Below are positions 19,431 to 27,746 of a stretch of 64,000 bases of DNA, piece by piece. Both the position numbers and the translations under genes were made by a program. Numbering within the stretch: the first letter of the stretch is position 1; each line of letters opens with the position of its first letter. This stretch comes from Burkholderiales bacterium (lineage in GTDB: Bacteria > Pseudomonadota > Gammaproteobacteria > Burkholderiales > Nitrosomonadaceae). The stretch covers positions 8,660 to 72,659 of the forward strand of contig JACKLV010000017.1 in the NCBI GenBank assembly GCA_024235755.1, in the 5' to 3' direction. The notes under the pieces were generated by a model, which was not told the DNA's origin, did no database searches, and saw nothing but the letters and a program-made list of their open reading frames with translations.

Positions 19431-19610
19431 TTAAATGATATTGCACTACCCCAAATCCAAAAAATCTCTACCGGATTACATTAAATTGATACAGATGGTA
19501 TCGTTGTTTGCACACCCAAAAAGTTCGAACAGGTACGCAGTGGGATTTATATACTGTGCGATAATGACCATTTCTGACCTGCAATTGAAATTATTAGATT
19601 CTATACAATT

Positions 19611-19880
19611 ATGGTTAAAGTAAAACGTCTGATACTGGATGTGCTAAAACCGCATCAGCCAAATGGACTGGCATTTGCTTGTACTCTGGCGGAAAAATGT
19701 CCCAACTGTCATATCAAATATACGGTCGTGGAAGTGGACGAACAGACAGAAACAATTATCCTTTCCATCGACGGCGACAATATTCAGTTCGAGATTATCG
19801 AAGAGATCATCAGCACAATGGGCGCATCCATTCACAGCATTGACGAAGTCGAAGTCATCGGATCAACCTCACCCGCTTAA
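19611..19880 (+). CDS. DUF211-family protein
   Basis: An 89-residue ferredoxin-like protein with the DUF211 pattern: VKRLILDVLKPHQPN at the start, TVVEVDEQTETIILSIDGDNI in the middle and MGASIHSIDEVEV at the end. An inserted CPNCH motif (about residues 30-34) could bind a metal. The family is commoner in archaea, and its members sit next to VIT/CCC1-like transporters, as here. A regulatory or chaperone role for metal transport is inferred. No strong ribosome-binding site is visible. Confidence 0.8.
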   Translation: MVKVKRLILDVLKPHQPNGLAFACTLAEKCPNCHIKYTVVEVDEQTETIILSIDGDNIQFEIIEEIISTMGASIHSIDEVEVIGSTSPA

Positions 19881-19895
19881 TTTTATTTGTTTTCC

Positions 19896-20480
19896 ATGCG
19901 CCTGTTCAATCAGTTTTCACTGCTGATAAACATCACACGTTCACACCTTATCGCAAGACGCTATTTTGTCGTCAATGGTTTTGACGGCGCACTTGCTATG
20001 TTGGGTCTGTTAATGGGTTTTTACATGAGCAACCAGGCCGATTTGACAACTATCATCAGCGTTTGTCTGGGTGCAGCTGTTGCGCTAGGCATGAGCGGCA
20101 TAACCAGTGCCTATATCAGTGAAGCAGCCGAAAAACAACGAGAACTAAAAAGTTTAGAAGAAGCCATGCTGTCGAATCTGAGTCAGTCAGCGCACGGTCA
20201 GGCAGCACGAATCATGCCTGTCATTGTTGCAATCACCAATGGACTAACGCCGTTTATGATAGCGCTCATTATCATGCTACCGCTGATCATCTCACACTGG
20301 CAACCGGGATTGATCAAAAACCCTCTTGAAATCGCTACACTTCTTGCCTTCGTTATAATTTTTCTGCTCGGCGTTTTTCTCGGACGAATTAGCGGTCATT
20401 TCTGGCTGTGGTCTGGAATTAAAACGCTATTTGTTGCGCTGATCACTACGTTGATTATTTTTCTGCTAAAACCGTTATAA
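19896..20480 (+). CDS. VIT/CCC1-family membrane protein
   Basis: A 194-residue membrane protein related to the vacuolar iron transporter family. The first helix reads YFVVNGFDGALAMLGLLMGF, corresponding to the VIT segment usually written as GxxDG, and the second reads GMSGITSAYISEAAEKQREL. The C-terminal half has three helices. It would move Fe2+ or Mn2+ across the inner membrane. The start is taken at the ATG at 19896, 15 bases after the DUF211 stop; a TTG nine bases earlier is also possible. Coupled translation with DUF211 is likely, as neither start has a good ribosome-binding site of its own. Confidence 0.8.
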   Translation: MRLFNQFSLLINITRSHLIARRYFVVNGFDGALAMLGLLMGFYMSNQADLTTIISVCLGAAVALGMSGITSAYISEAAEKQRELKSLEEAMLSNLSQSAHGQAARIMPVIVAITNGLTPFMIALIIMLPLIISHWQPGLIKNPLEIATLLAFVIIFLLGVFLGRISGHFWLWSGIKTLFVALITTLIIFLLKPL

Positions 20481-20774
20481 GCCCAACCAGTCCTTACTCA
20501 CAGATGGTTCTTGAACAAAGACATAAAAGCTTTGCAACCCCATCGGGAAATGATGGATGCTTTTGAGCGGCTTCCCCGAACCCGCATTAAGCGCGAAAAG
20601 CCGCCCACTGTATGGTTGCGACAATTTGCCGCATTGATTTATATCGTTTTTTTAAGATAATAATAACTATTCTTGCAGTAAAGCGGATCTTAAAAATTAA
20701 GATATCCTCGCAAGAAATAAGCGGAATATCGCATGCAAATGCATGCGGTTAACATATTTTTGACAAGTTGATTC
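20481..20774. other. Intergenic region; weak Fur-like element near 20656
   Basis: About 290 bases without a recognised gene. A short frame from the ATG near 20550 gives a 37-residue basic peptide that I do not recognise. An AT-rich element at 20656-20674 (GATAATAATAACTATTCTT) shares about 14 of 19 positions with the Fur consensus, which is not strong. Confidence 0.3.
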
Positions 20775-20810
20775 ATGCCAAAGATTGGTGACCGGGAAAA
20801 GGAAAATGGA

Positions 20811-21365
20811 ATGAAAAATATATACAGAATAATTGGCATTGCAGGCGCTATATGGATTGGATTTTTTGGTGCAAGTGCACATGCGTTGACACCCGGACCA
20901 ATTACTTTCAATGACAATGGCTTCTTTTTTTATTCTAATTTTGGTAACGATGCGGTTACCTCTGCAACTTTTGAAGATCATTACACCTTCACCGCTCATC
21001 CACCTGCATTCGGAGGCGGATTAATCAGCGTCGTAAGTGATTTTGAGCTTTTTTCCGGATTTTCCGTATTTTTTGACTCCATCGAGTTATGGGACGTTAC
21101 CGATTCTGTACTGGTTGCCGATGGCACCATTACAGCAGGTGAGTTTCTGGGTTTTACGACTTTTTCAAACCTGGAAAACGGAAACGACTATGACATTATC
21201 GTAACCGGCGGCTTGAACACAGGGCATCTCAGCGGCGCATATGTCGGGAACATTAGCATAGCGCCTGTTCCACCTGTCCCGGAACCGGAAATGTATGCTA
21301 TGTTATTAATTGGATTGGCGCTTGTTACTGTTGCAGCCCGGCGAAAACAGCAACTAGGCTATTAA
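20811..21365 (+). CDS. FxDxF-type PEP-CTERM exported protein
   Basis: A 184-residue protein beginning with a signal peptide (basic start, GIAGAIWIGFFG core, cut near AHA-L). The mature part is a beta-rich domain opening with ITFNDNGFFFYSNFGND and containing FEDHYTFT, the FxDxF-like pattern. It ends VPPVPEPEMYAMLLIGLALVTVAARRK, a complete PEP-CTERM signal (PEP motif, helix, basic cluster). The start at 20811 follows AAAAGGA. It is presumably sorted to the cell surface by an exosortase encoded elsewhere and may be a matrix protein. The function is unknown. Confidence 0.85.
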   Translation: MKNIYRIIGIAGAIWIGFFGASAHALTPGPITFNDNGFFFYSNFGNDAVTSATFEDHYTFTAHPPAFGGGLISVVSDFELFSGFSVFFDSIELWDVTDSVLVADGTITAGEFLGFTTFSNLENGNDYDIIVTGGLNTGHLSGAYVGNISIAPVPPVPEPEMYAMLLIGLALVTVAARRKQQLGY

Positions 21366-21439
21366 CAATTCATAACCGCAACAACATGTTCCACGCAAAA
21401 ATCTTTCAAAGCGCTTTTAACAGAAAATTTGCAGGAACA

Positions 21440-21478
21440 AAATCTAAACCTAAATCCAAATCCAAATCTAAAAATCTA
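21440..21478. repeat. Short tandem AAATCY hexamer repeat
   Basis: Five consecutive near-identical hexamers (AAATCT, AAACCT, AAATCC, AAATCC, AAATCT) and a partial sixth lie in the spacer 75 bases after the PEP-CTERM gene. A repeat of this kind can vary in copy number. No gene reads through it. Confidence 0.7.
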
Positions 21479-21773
21479 AGCTGGATGACTTTGAGAGTAC
21501 GTTATTTTATATTTTTTGGTAGCGCGCAATAAACGGCATCGTAAGATAAAGAAGTTTGTTGCATTCTCTCATTCTTGATTCATACAGCTTATTCTTTCCG
21601 ATCACAGTCAACTGAAGTTTTTAGAATAACACACCAGATGGCCCGGTTTACCTTCAGTAGGTAACCAACATCATTTCAAGCCGCAGCATTGGCAGTCTCA
21701 ATCAGACACTGATGCCAAAAGCGTCACTCGAGTTAAACAATTGAATCCAGAGCACAGCAAAACAATACACAAT

Positions 21774-21819
21774 AATGATAACAATTATCATTTACATTAT
21801 GAAAAATTACTGGTATAAT
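21774..21819 (+). promoter_or_regulatory. Strong sigma70 promoter overlapped by a Fur-box-like palindrome
   Basis: A 19-base inverted repeat at 21774-21792 has arms AATGATAA and TTATCATT. Its core TGATAACAATTATCA matches the 7-1-7 Fur box (TGATAAT-N-ATTATCA) at all but one arm position. It abuts TTTACA (-35, 21791-21796), followed by exactly 17 bases and a perfect TATAAT (-10, 21814-21819) with an extended TGG just before it. The expected transcript start is near 21826. A repressor bound to the palindrome would cover the -35. Confidence 0.75.
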
Positions 21820-21825
21820 ATGCTG

Positions 21826-21977
21826 CTATAAATTAATTGAGCCCTATCTGACGAGCACTACCGCACCAATCAGCGCATACTATGCGTAGCCGGATGATTG
21901 GAACAACCAACGTTATACAGGAATGTTCCCCGGCACATCATTGTGCTGAATCAGCTTTGATGTGCCGGGACTTTTTT
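21826..21977 (+). ncRNA. Candidate Fur-controlled small RNA
   Basis: About 150 bases between a very strong Fur-type promoter and an intrinsic terminator, with no ORF having a ribosome-binding site. An internal hairpin can form from CTACCGCA near 21858 and TGCGTAG near 21881. The architecture (iron-repressed promoter, short untranslated transcript, hairpin with a U-tract) is that of RyhB/PrrF-type iron-sparing RNAs. No sequence similarity to a known RNA is claimed. Confidence 0.55.
21929..21977 (+). terminator. Intrinsic terminator of the candidate small RNA
   Basis: A perfect 12-base-pair stem, CCCGGCACATCA (21929-21940) with TGATGTGCCGGG (21958-21969), has a 17-base loop and is followed by ACTTTTTT. 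No protein gene ends just before it, so it most simply ends the transcript that begins near 21826. It also insulates dapC downstream. Confidence 0.85.
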
Positions 21978-22119
21978 CTGTCACGTCGCAGTCATCTATC
22001 ATTGGCCAATCATGTGCACACGTTTTATAATCAGACAATAATCAAAAAAGTCTCCGGCACAGTTTCTAAATCCTATGTTGGCCGGTCACATAAAATAACT
22101 GCGATGAATCCGCAACAAC

Positions 22120-23325
22120 ATGAATTCTAATCTTAGCCTTCTGCAGCCGTACCCATTCCAGAAACTGCGAAAACTGTTTGATGGCATCACACCTGCAGCA
22201 AACTTGGACCCGATCAATTTGCATATCGGCGAGCCCAAACATGCGACGCCTGATTTCATACGCCAGGCCGTGGTCGATCATTTAAACAAACTGTCACATT
22301 ATCCGACGACGCAGGGAACGCCGGAGCTGCGCTACAGTATCGCCGACTGGATCATGCGCCGCTTTGATCTGCCTACAATTAATCCGGACACCGAGGTCAT
22401 CCCCGTAAACGGCAGCCGTGAGGCGTTATTCTCTTTCGCCCAGGCGGCCATTGATACCGCCGCAGCGTCTGGGCCCTATGTCGTGTGCCCTAACCCCTTT
22501 TATCAGATTTACGAAGGTGCAGCGCTTCTTGGCGGCGCCTCGCCGCAATTTATCAATACCACGGCGGACAAAGCATTCAGGCTCGATTTCTCTCAACTGC
22601 CCGACGCAGTCTGGTCTCGCACGCAGCTGATTTATGTCTGCAATCCGAACAACCCGACAGGCAGCGTCATGTCGCTGGATGAATGGCGTCAACTGTTTGA
22701 ATTGTCCGACCGCTACGGTTGTATCATTGCCGCCGACGAGTGTTATTCTGAAATATACTTCGACGAAAACAAGCCGCCGCTCGGCGCGCTGGCGGCAGCA
22801 CATCAACTGGGGCGTACTGGGTTTCCGCGGCTGCTTGTGTTCAACAGTCTGTCCAAACGGTCTAACGTACCCGGTTTGCGTTCCGGGTTTGTCGCGGGTA
22901 ACGCGCAGATTCTGGAAAAATATTTACTGTACCGCACCTATCACGGCTGCGCCATGAATCCTGCATCGCAGGCAGCCAGTATTGCCGCCTGGAATGACGA
23001 AAATCATGTGGTTGAAAACCGGCGTTTATACACGCAGAAATTTTCCATGGCAACCGCCATGTTGTCCGGCGCAACTGCAGCACAAATGCCCGATGCAGGC
23101 TTTTATCTGTGGTTCAAAACACCAATCAGCGATACCGAATTCACTCAACAACTGCGCCGCGATTACAATGTGACCGTGCTGCCGGGCAGCTATTTGGGTC
23201 GTAAAATCCGCGGGATCAATCCAGGAGAAAACTACGTGCGCATAGCACTGGTCGCTTCATTGGATCAATGTACCGAAGCGGTTGACCGGATAAAAAGCCT
23301 GTTGAACAATCTGGGCTATGCTTAA
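22120..23325 (+). CDS. dapC: Succinyldiaminopimelate transaminase
   Basis: A 401-residue PLP-dependent class I/II aminotransferase converting N-succinyl-2-amino-6-ketopimelate to N-succinyl-LL-diaminopimelate in lysine and peptidoglycan synthesis. The PLP lysine is in FNSLSKRSNVPGLRSGF, with VCNPNNPTGS and the cofactor Asp in IIAADECYSEIYF. The assignment as DapC rather than another aminotransferase rests on these motifs and on dapD starting 44 bases downstream. The start at 22120 is the first ATG that fits the family; no strong ribosome-binding site is evident. Confidence 0.92.
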   Translation: MNSNLSLLQPYPFQKLRKLFDGITPAANLDPINLHIGEPKHATPDFIRQAVVDHLNKLSHYPTTQGTPELRYSIADWIMRRFDLPTINPDTEVIPVNGSREALFSFAQAAIDTAAASGPYVVCPNPFYQIYEGAALLGGASPQFINTTADKAFRLDFSQLPDAVWSRTQLIYVCNPNNPTGSVMSLDEWRQLFELSDRYGCIIAADECYSEIYFDENKPPLGALAAAHQLGRTGFPRLLVFNSLSKRSNVPGLRSGFVAGNAQILEKYLLYRTYHGCAMNPASQAASIAAWNDENHVVENRRLYTQKFSMATAMLSGATAAQMPDAGFYLWFKTPISDTEFTQQLRRDYNVTVLPGSYLGRKIRGINPGENYVRIALVASLDQCTEAVDRIKSLLNNLGYA

Positions 23326-23369
23326 CCAATAACATCAATAAAACTCTTACTACCAAATCAGGGAAAACT

Positions 23370-24191
23370 ATGAAAGAACTGCAAACCACGATTGAAGAAG
23401 CATTTGACCGCCGCGCCGAAATCACTCCGCGCAATGTTGGCGCCAATCTCAAAGAATCTATCGCGCAGGTGCTGAATATGCTCGATAGCGGAAAACTGCG
23501 CGTCGCCGAAAAAATCGACGGAGAGTGGACCACCCATCAGTGGATCAAAAAGGCTGTGCTGCTGTCCTTTCGTATTGAGGACAACAGTTTTATCAAAGGC
23601 GGCTTTTCCAACTATTTTGACAAAGTGCCCTCAAAATTCGCGGACTACAGTTCGCGTGACTTCCGCGACGGCGGCTTCCGCGTGGTTCCGCCAGCCGCTG
23701 TTCGTAAAGGCGCATTCATTGCCGGCAACGTGGTATTGATGCCGTCGTATGTCAATATCGGCGCTTATGTCGACGAAGGCACAATGGTTGACACCTGGGC
23801 TACGGTCGGTTCATGCGCACAAATCGGTAAAAATGTGCACCTATCCGGCGGCGTTGGTATCGGCGGTGTACTGGAACCCATACAAGCCAATCCGACGATT
23901 ATTGAAGATAACTGTTTTATCGGCGCACGCTCGGAAATCGTCGAAGGCGTGATCGTCGGTGAAAATTCGGTTATTTCAATGGGTGTTTATATTGGTCAGA
24001 GCACTAAAATCTATAACCGCGAAACCGGGGAGGTCACCTTTGGACGCATCCCGCCCGGTTCGGTAGTCGTCTCCGGCAGCCTGCCTTCAGCCAATAAGGA
24101 ATACAGCCTTTACTGCGCGGTGATCGTCAAACAAGTCGACGCCAAAACACGCTCCAAAACAGGAATAAATGAACTGTTGCGCGGCATTTAA
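23370..24191 (+). CDS. dapD: Tetrahydrodipicolinate N-succinyltransferase
   Basis: A 273-residue enzyme that transfers succinyl from succinyl-CoA to tetrahydrodipicolinate, the step before DapC. The C-terminal half shows left-handed beta-helix hexapeptide repeats (GAFIAGNVVLMPSYVNIGA, then GTMVDTWATVGSCAQIG and VHLSGGVGIGGVLEP). The N-terminal helical domain has FRIEDN. The length matches the E. coli protein (274). It is the last gene of the dapC-dapD pair; dapE is not in the window. Confidence 0.96.
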   Translation: MKELQTTIEEAFDRRAEITPRNVGANLKESIAQVLNMLDSGKLRVAEKIDGEWTTHQWIKKAVLLSFRIEDNSFIKGGFSNYFDKVPSKFADYSSRDFRDGGFRVVPPAAVRKGAFIAGNVVLMPSYVNIGAYVDEGTMVDTWATVGSCAQIGKNVHLSGGVGIGGVLEPIQANPTIIEDNCFIGARSEIVEGVIVGENSVISMGVYIGQSTKIYNRETGEVTFGRIPPGSVVVSGSLPSANKEYSLYCAVIVKQVDAKTRSKTGINELLRGI

Positions 24192-24373
24192 GGACTGAGA
24201 TGGGATTGAAATGCGGGAATTGGGATTGCGCGATAGCCGCTTTGTCGTTAATTAATCCGCACTCCTATTCCCATTCCTACACCAAAATATTCTATGCCGA
24301 AACCGCCCCGGCCGAAAATCGACCGGGCGTTCTCTCAGCCATCCATCTTAGTCCAAAGTTTTAACAGTGTCAG

Positions 24374-24712
24374 TTATCTGACGACAGCCAACTGGTTATC
24401 GACGTCCTTGACGCCGTCAACCATCCAGGACAGCATATTGATTTTGGTAATTTGATGATTATTCGCCACTGTTCCGGTTAACAACACGTTACCTTCGTCA
24501 ACCTTGAGCTCGACATTGCTACCCTCCAGGTCTGGATCGGTATTTAATGCATAGGAGATTCTGGCGTAAATAGTTGAGTCATCGTAGTCAATACCGGTCG
24601 GCTTTTCGATCCATGATTCATGCGTTCTTTCCGCATAATTTTCACATCCACTCAAGCCGAATGCCATAATAAACACGATGACGGAAATTGTTAATAAATT
24701 ACGACAAAACAT
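24374..24712 (-). CDS. BON-domain lipoprotein
   Basis: A 112-residue protein with a lipoprotein signal peptide ending in the lipobox LSGC (Cys at residue 23) and a single BON domain (about residues 47-112: DSTIYARISYALNTDP, then VDEGNVLLTGTV). BON domains bind phospholipid or envelope surfaces and occur in osmotically induced OsmY-like proteins. The start has AGGAAG upstream. A second small lipoprotein gene lies at 25130-25288 on the same strand, some 420 bases upstream in the reading direction. Confidence 0.85.
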   Translation of the reverse strand: MFCRNLLTISVIVFIMAFGLSGCENYAERTHESWIEKPTGIDYDDSTIYARISYALNTDPDLEGSNVELKVDEGNVLLTGTVANNHQITKINMLSWMVDGVKDVDNQLAVVR

Positions 24713-25002
24713 AAGTTCACTTCCTATCAGTTCTCAGAAAAATATTATTAATTCAACAGGCCTGATCAATCCGCCTATGGGCGCCAACTAGTACATATAC
24801 ATTAGCATGCAAAACAACCCGGACGCTGTACCTGACAATATCACATGGGCTGTGTGCTAAATTGCATTCCAGTTTTTTCAGCATGGCACATTTTACCCCG
24901 TTTATTCGCATGATCGCACAACAAATCATAACGCTACCGTATCATTGCCGACAAGCTATGCTATCAGACACAGGTATGCATGCGGAAAAAGACGCACTAT
25001 CC

Positions 25003-25033
25003 AAAAAAACCCGCGGCATTGCTGCGGCGGGTT
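25003..25033 (-). terminator. Intrinsic terminator after the small lipoprotein gene
   Basis: Read on the minus strand, AACCCGC pairs with GCGGGTT around a GC-rich centre and is followed by a run of seven Ts (AAAAAAA on the plus strand at 25003-25009). It lies about 100 bases past the stop of the small lipoprotein at 25130. Confidence 0.8.
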
Positions 25034-25129
25034 AATAGGAATAACCATGTTTTACTGAATGACGTTAGAAATTTTCACACAGAAAATAACTTCTCTGCGC
25101 TTTATTCGTCGTCACTCCAGCACTCAATG

Positions 25130-25288
25130 CTATTCTTCAGAATCTCTCGGGCTGGTATCAAAATCAGCCGCGTCATAAGCGGACGGCGTCGGTTTATCCA
25201 TCAAATGGCCATCTGGTGTTCTTCTCGGTTCACCGCATGCACTTAACACAAAAACTGCAAAAACAAGTGCCAACAAAGAATATTTCAT
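25130..25288 (-). CDS. Very small lipoprotein (52 residues)
   Basis: Minus-strand ORF with a strong AAGGAG site before an ATG at 25288. The peptide has a lipoprotein signal, MKYSLLALVFAVFVLSAC, with lipobox LSAC and the lipidated Cys at residue 18. Only 35 mature residues follow, polar and acidic, with a TPDGHLMDKP segment. Many bacteria carry such tiny lipoproteins (the LptM/YifL-type pattern LxxCG..GPL is related in size but is not clearly matched here). The start, lipobox and downstream terminator make the gene credible. The function is unknown. Confidence 0.8.
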   Translation of the reverse strand: MKYSLLALVFAVFVLSACGEPRRTPDGHLMDKPTPSAYDAADFDTSPRDSEE

Positions 25289-25426
25289 ACTTGATCTCCT
25301 TTTTCTAGGTCATTTAAATATAAAAATATAACAAACACTTATATCTTTTTTTAAAATCTCACAAAACCGCACTCCGCATTTTGACAATAATCAAAAAACA
25401 GCGGTGTTTGTAATCTATCCACTTTT

Positions 25427-26455
25427 TCACTGTACTGCTCCGTCACCGATATTTGCCGCATTCAGAAAAGTACAGACCTGCTGGTGCACGTCATCAGCCA
25501 AGCAATTAAACGCAGTAACTTCGTATCTGCGCATTATACTGCGTAACCAGGTCAGTTGTCGCTTGGCGAGTTGCCTTGTAGCGGCGATTCCTTTGTCCCG
25601 TAAGACTTCCAGGCTGATTTTTTTTTCGAGATAAAGCCATGTTTGCCGGTAACCGACACAACGCATCGACGGCAGTTCGGGATTTAAATCAAATTGCTGG
25701 CGCAGTAATGACACTTCATCTATCAGGCCCTGCTGCAACATGTCTTCAAAACGCTGCGCGATTCGTTGATGCAGCTGGCTGCGATCGGCGGGCAATATGG
25801 CAAGCTTGATTAACCGGAAAGGCAACTCGGTATTACGGGGCGCCTTGATTATCTCCGACATAGGACGACCGGTGAGCATGCAGACTTCCAGCGCTCGTTG
25901 AATACGCTGGCTGTCCGTGGGCTTAATCCGTGCTGCGCTCTCGACATCCAGTGCCGCGAGTTTTTTGTGCAAGGTCGGCCACCCGGAAATCGCCGCCTCG
26001 CTCTCAATTGTGGCTCGAAGCCTGTTGTCAGCTTGCGGCAATATTGAGAGTCCGTCCAGCAGTGCCTGAAAATACAGCATGGTGCCGCCAGCCAGTAACG
26101 GAATTTTTCCGCGCCCGGTAATATCCTGCATCACATTGAGTGCATCTTGCCGGAATTGCGCCGCAGAATACTGTTCAATCGGATCAATTAGATCGATTAA
26201 ATGATGCGGCGTTCGGGCCAGTATATCCCGGCTAGGCTTGGCCGTACCGATATTCATATGCCGGTAAACCTGCGCTGAATCCACACTGACAATCTCAGCC
26301 GGAAATTGTCCTGCAATCTCCAACGCGATTCGGCTTTTTCCACTCGCAGTCGGCCCCATCAGCAAGACAGCACTAGGCAAATGACTGTCTGGCGCACGTT
26401 CATTGTGCAAAACGACAGAACCGAATAACGCTTTATCGAGTGTTTTTTCTGGCAT
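25427..26455 (-). CDS. miaA: tRNA dimethylallyltransferase
   Basis: A 342-residue enzyme adding a dimethylallyl group to A37 of tRNAs that read codons beginning with U. The P-loop GPTASGKS (about residues 33-40) is followed by the catalytic DSAQVYRHMNIGTAKPS, HHLIDL and LAGGTMLYF, all typical of MiaA. The ATG at 26455 is used; the frame extends 15 bases further to a TTG. The N-terminus is some 20 residues longer than in E. coli. It is divergent from yacG. No hfq follows, unlike in enterobacteria. Confidence 0.95.
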   Translation of the reverse strand: MPEKTLDKALFGSVVLHNERAPDSHLPSAVLLMGPTASGKSRIALEIAGQFPAEIVSVDSAQVYRHMNIGTAKPSRDILARTPHHLIDLIDPIEQYSAAQFRQDALNVMQDITGRGKIPLLAGGTMLYFQALLDGLSILPQADNRLRATIESEAAISGWPTLHKKLAALDVESAARIKPTDSQRIQRALEVCMLTGRPMSEIIKAPRNTELPFRLIKLAILPADRSQLHQRIAQRFEDMLQQGLIDEVSLLRQQFDLNPELPSMRCVGYRQTWLYLEKKISLEVLRDKGIAATRQLAKRQLTWLRSIMRRYEVTAFNCLADDVHQQVCTFLNAANIGDGAVQ

Positions 26456-26527
26456 ACAGTGTATCAACAATCAGTTCGGGCAATGTAATTTGAGCTATCC
26501 GGACAATATCACTTACAATACTGGACT

Positions 26528-26722
26528 ATGAAACAACGTACCGTCAACTGTCCGCAATGCGGCAAATCCGTGATCTGGAATCAAGCAAACCGGTTCCGCC
26601 CTTTTTGTTCCGAGCGCTGTAAAACCATGGATCTCGCACACTGGGCGCAGGAATCCTACCGCTTTCCAGAGCCCGAACTTCCCGACACAGAACACGAAGA
26701 AAACGTAAAGGATAGAAATTAA
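26528..26722 (+). CDS. yacG: DNA gyrase inhibitor YacG (zinc-binding)
   Basis: A 64-residue zinc protein with CPQCGKSV near the N-terminus and FCSERCKTMDL in the middle, the four-Cys zinc knuckle of YacG, followed by LAHWAQESYRFP, the gyrase-contacting segment of the family. E. coli YacG binds GyrB and blocks DNA binding. Here it is a short plus-strand gene between two minus-strand genes. Confidence 0.93.
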   Translation: MKQRTVNCPQCGKSVIWNQANRFRPFCSERCKTMDLAHWAQESYRFPEPELPDTEHEENVKDRN

Positions 26723-26761
26723 CCATCTATTATCAAGCTTGCTGCAAACAGTTTCACGGAA

Positions 26762-27715
26762 TTACAGACGATTGATTGCGCGTATCATGGCAACGCCATG
26801 CGCACCCATTTCCCTGGCGATGGTCAAATCACCCGGTTCCATGCCACCCAGCGCATAAACCGGAAGCGGGTAGTCACGAATTAAAGCGGCAAATTTCCGC
26901 CACCCCATGGGCGCTGTATCGGCATGGCTTAACGTCGGCAGAACCGGCCCCAGTACCACAAAATCAACCTCGAGCAGTACCGCCTGATACAATTCCTCAC
27001 GATTATGACAGGAAGCGCCACACCAGCCAGCCTCCGGTGCAGGACGCTCGGACAAAACCATGAGCTGCGGTGCGGTCAAATGAACGCCGTCAATTCCGCA
27101 AACATGAGGTATGACCGTATCACTGTTTTGCAAAACATACGCTCCCGCCCGGTGCGCTAACGAAATGACCTTTTCCGTAAACGCCCGCAGCGCTTCGCCT
27201 TCCATCGCTTTTTCCCGGATCTGAATCATCCGCAATCCATGCTGCAACGCCCGCTCAATCTGTTGCAAAGCGGCCGAAACACCAAGTTCGGACGCCTGGG
27301 TAATTGCGTAAACCGGCGGCAATAACAGTGCGCGTAAAACAGGCGCATTCGCGGGCAGCATGGGTGAAACCGTGATCTGACAGGGCTGTTGCCATGCCAG
27401 CTGTTGATGTTCCCGCGCCTGAGGTATTCCTTGCCACCGGTTCACACGGAAAAAACGCAAACAAACGGTAGCATGAGAATACGTAAAGTTGCGCGTAATC
27501 CACGGCTCGGCATTCAGAATCTGAATGCCCAGTTCTTCCTGAAGTTCACGGTCCAATGCATGCAAGGGCGCTTCTCCGGGTTCTATTTTACCGCCCGGAA
27601 ATTCCCAGTAACCGGCATAAGGTTTGCCTTCGGGACGACACGTCAATAAGAAACGGCCATCAGGCTGCACGATGACGGCAGCGGCAACATCGACAACTGC
27701 TGTAGGCCGGGGCAT
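26762..27715 (-). CDS. Nudix hydrolase fused to a thiamine-phosphate-synthase-like domain
   Basis: A 317-residue two-domain protein. Residues 1-130 are a MutT-type Nudix domain with the box GGKIEPGEAPLHALDRELQ and EELG (about 41-63), expected to hydrolyse oxidised nucleotides such as 8-oxo-dGTP. Residues 133-317 resemble ThiE (LRMIQIREK, then VLGPVLPTLSHADTAPMGW and YALGG) but lack a fully canonical ThiE active site, as in other proteins of this fused type. The ATG at 27715 is chosen because the longer frame overlaps the upstream ATPase gene. It is 31 bases after that gene, so probably part of the same operon with argJ. Confidence 0.9.
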   Translation of the reverse strand: MPRPTAVVDVAAAVIVQPDGRFLLTCRPEGKPYAGYWEFPGGKIEPGEAPLHALDRELQEELGIQILNAEPWITRNFTYSHATVCLRFFRVNRWQGIPQAREHQQLAWQQPCQITVSPMLPANAPVLRALLLPPVYAITQASELGVSAALQQIERALQHGLRMIQIREKAMEGEALRAFTEKVISLAHRAGAYVLQNSDTVIPHVCGIDGVHLTAPQLMVLSERPAPEAGWCGASCHNREELYQAVLLEVDFVVLGPVLPTLSHADTAPMGWRKFAALIRDYPLPVYALGGMEPGDLTIAREMGAHGVAMIRAINRL

Positions 27716-27746
27716 CGTCACAAACAAAAATCTCCTATCCGACAGA

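Noticed and set aside
20550..20660. 37-residue basic ORF
   Set aside because: No ribosome-binding site, no recognisable family; too short to support.
20656..20674. Second Fur-like element upstream of the PEP-CTERM gene
   Set aside because: Only about 14 of 19 positions match, with no intact palindrome, in AT-rich DNA.
24298..24340. Terminator-like GC hairpin after dapD
   Set aside because: The stem is interrupted and no T-run follows, so support is weak.
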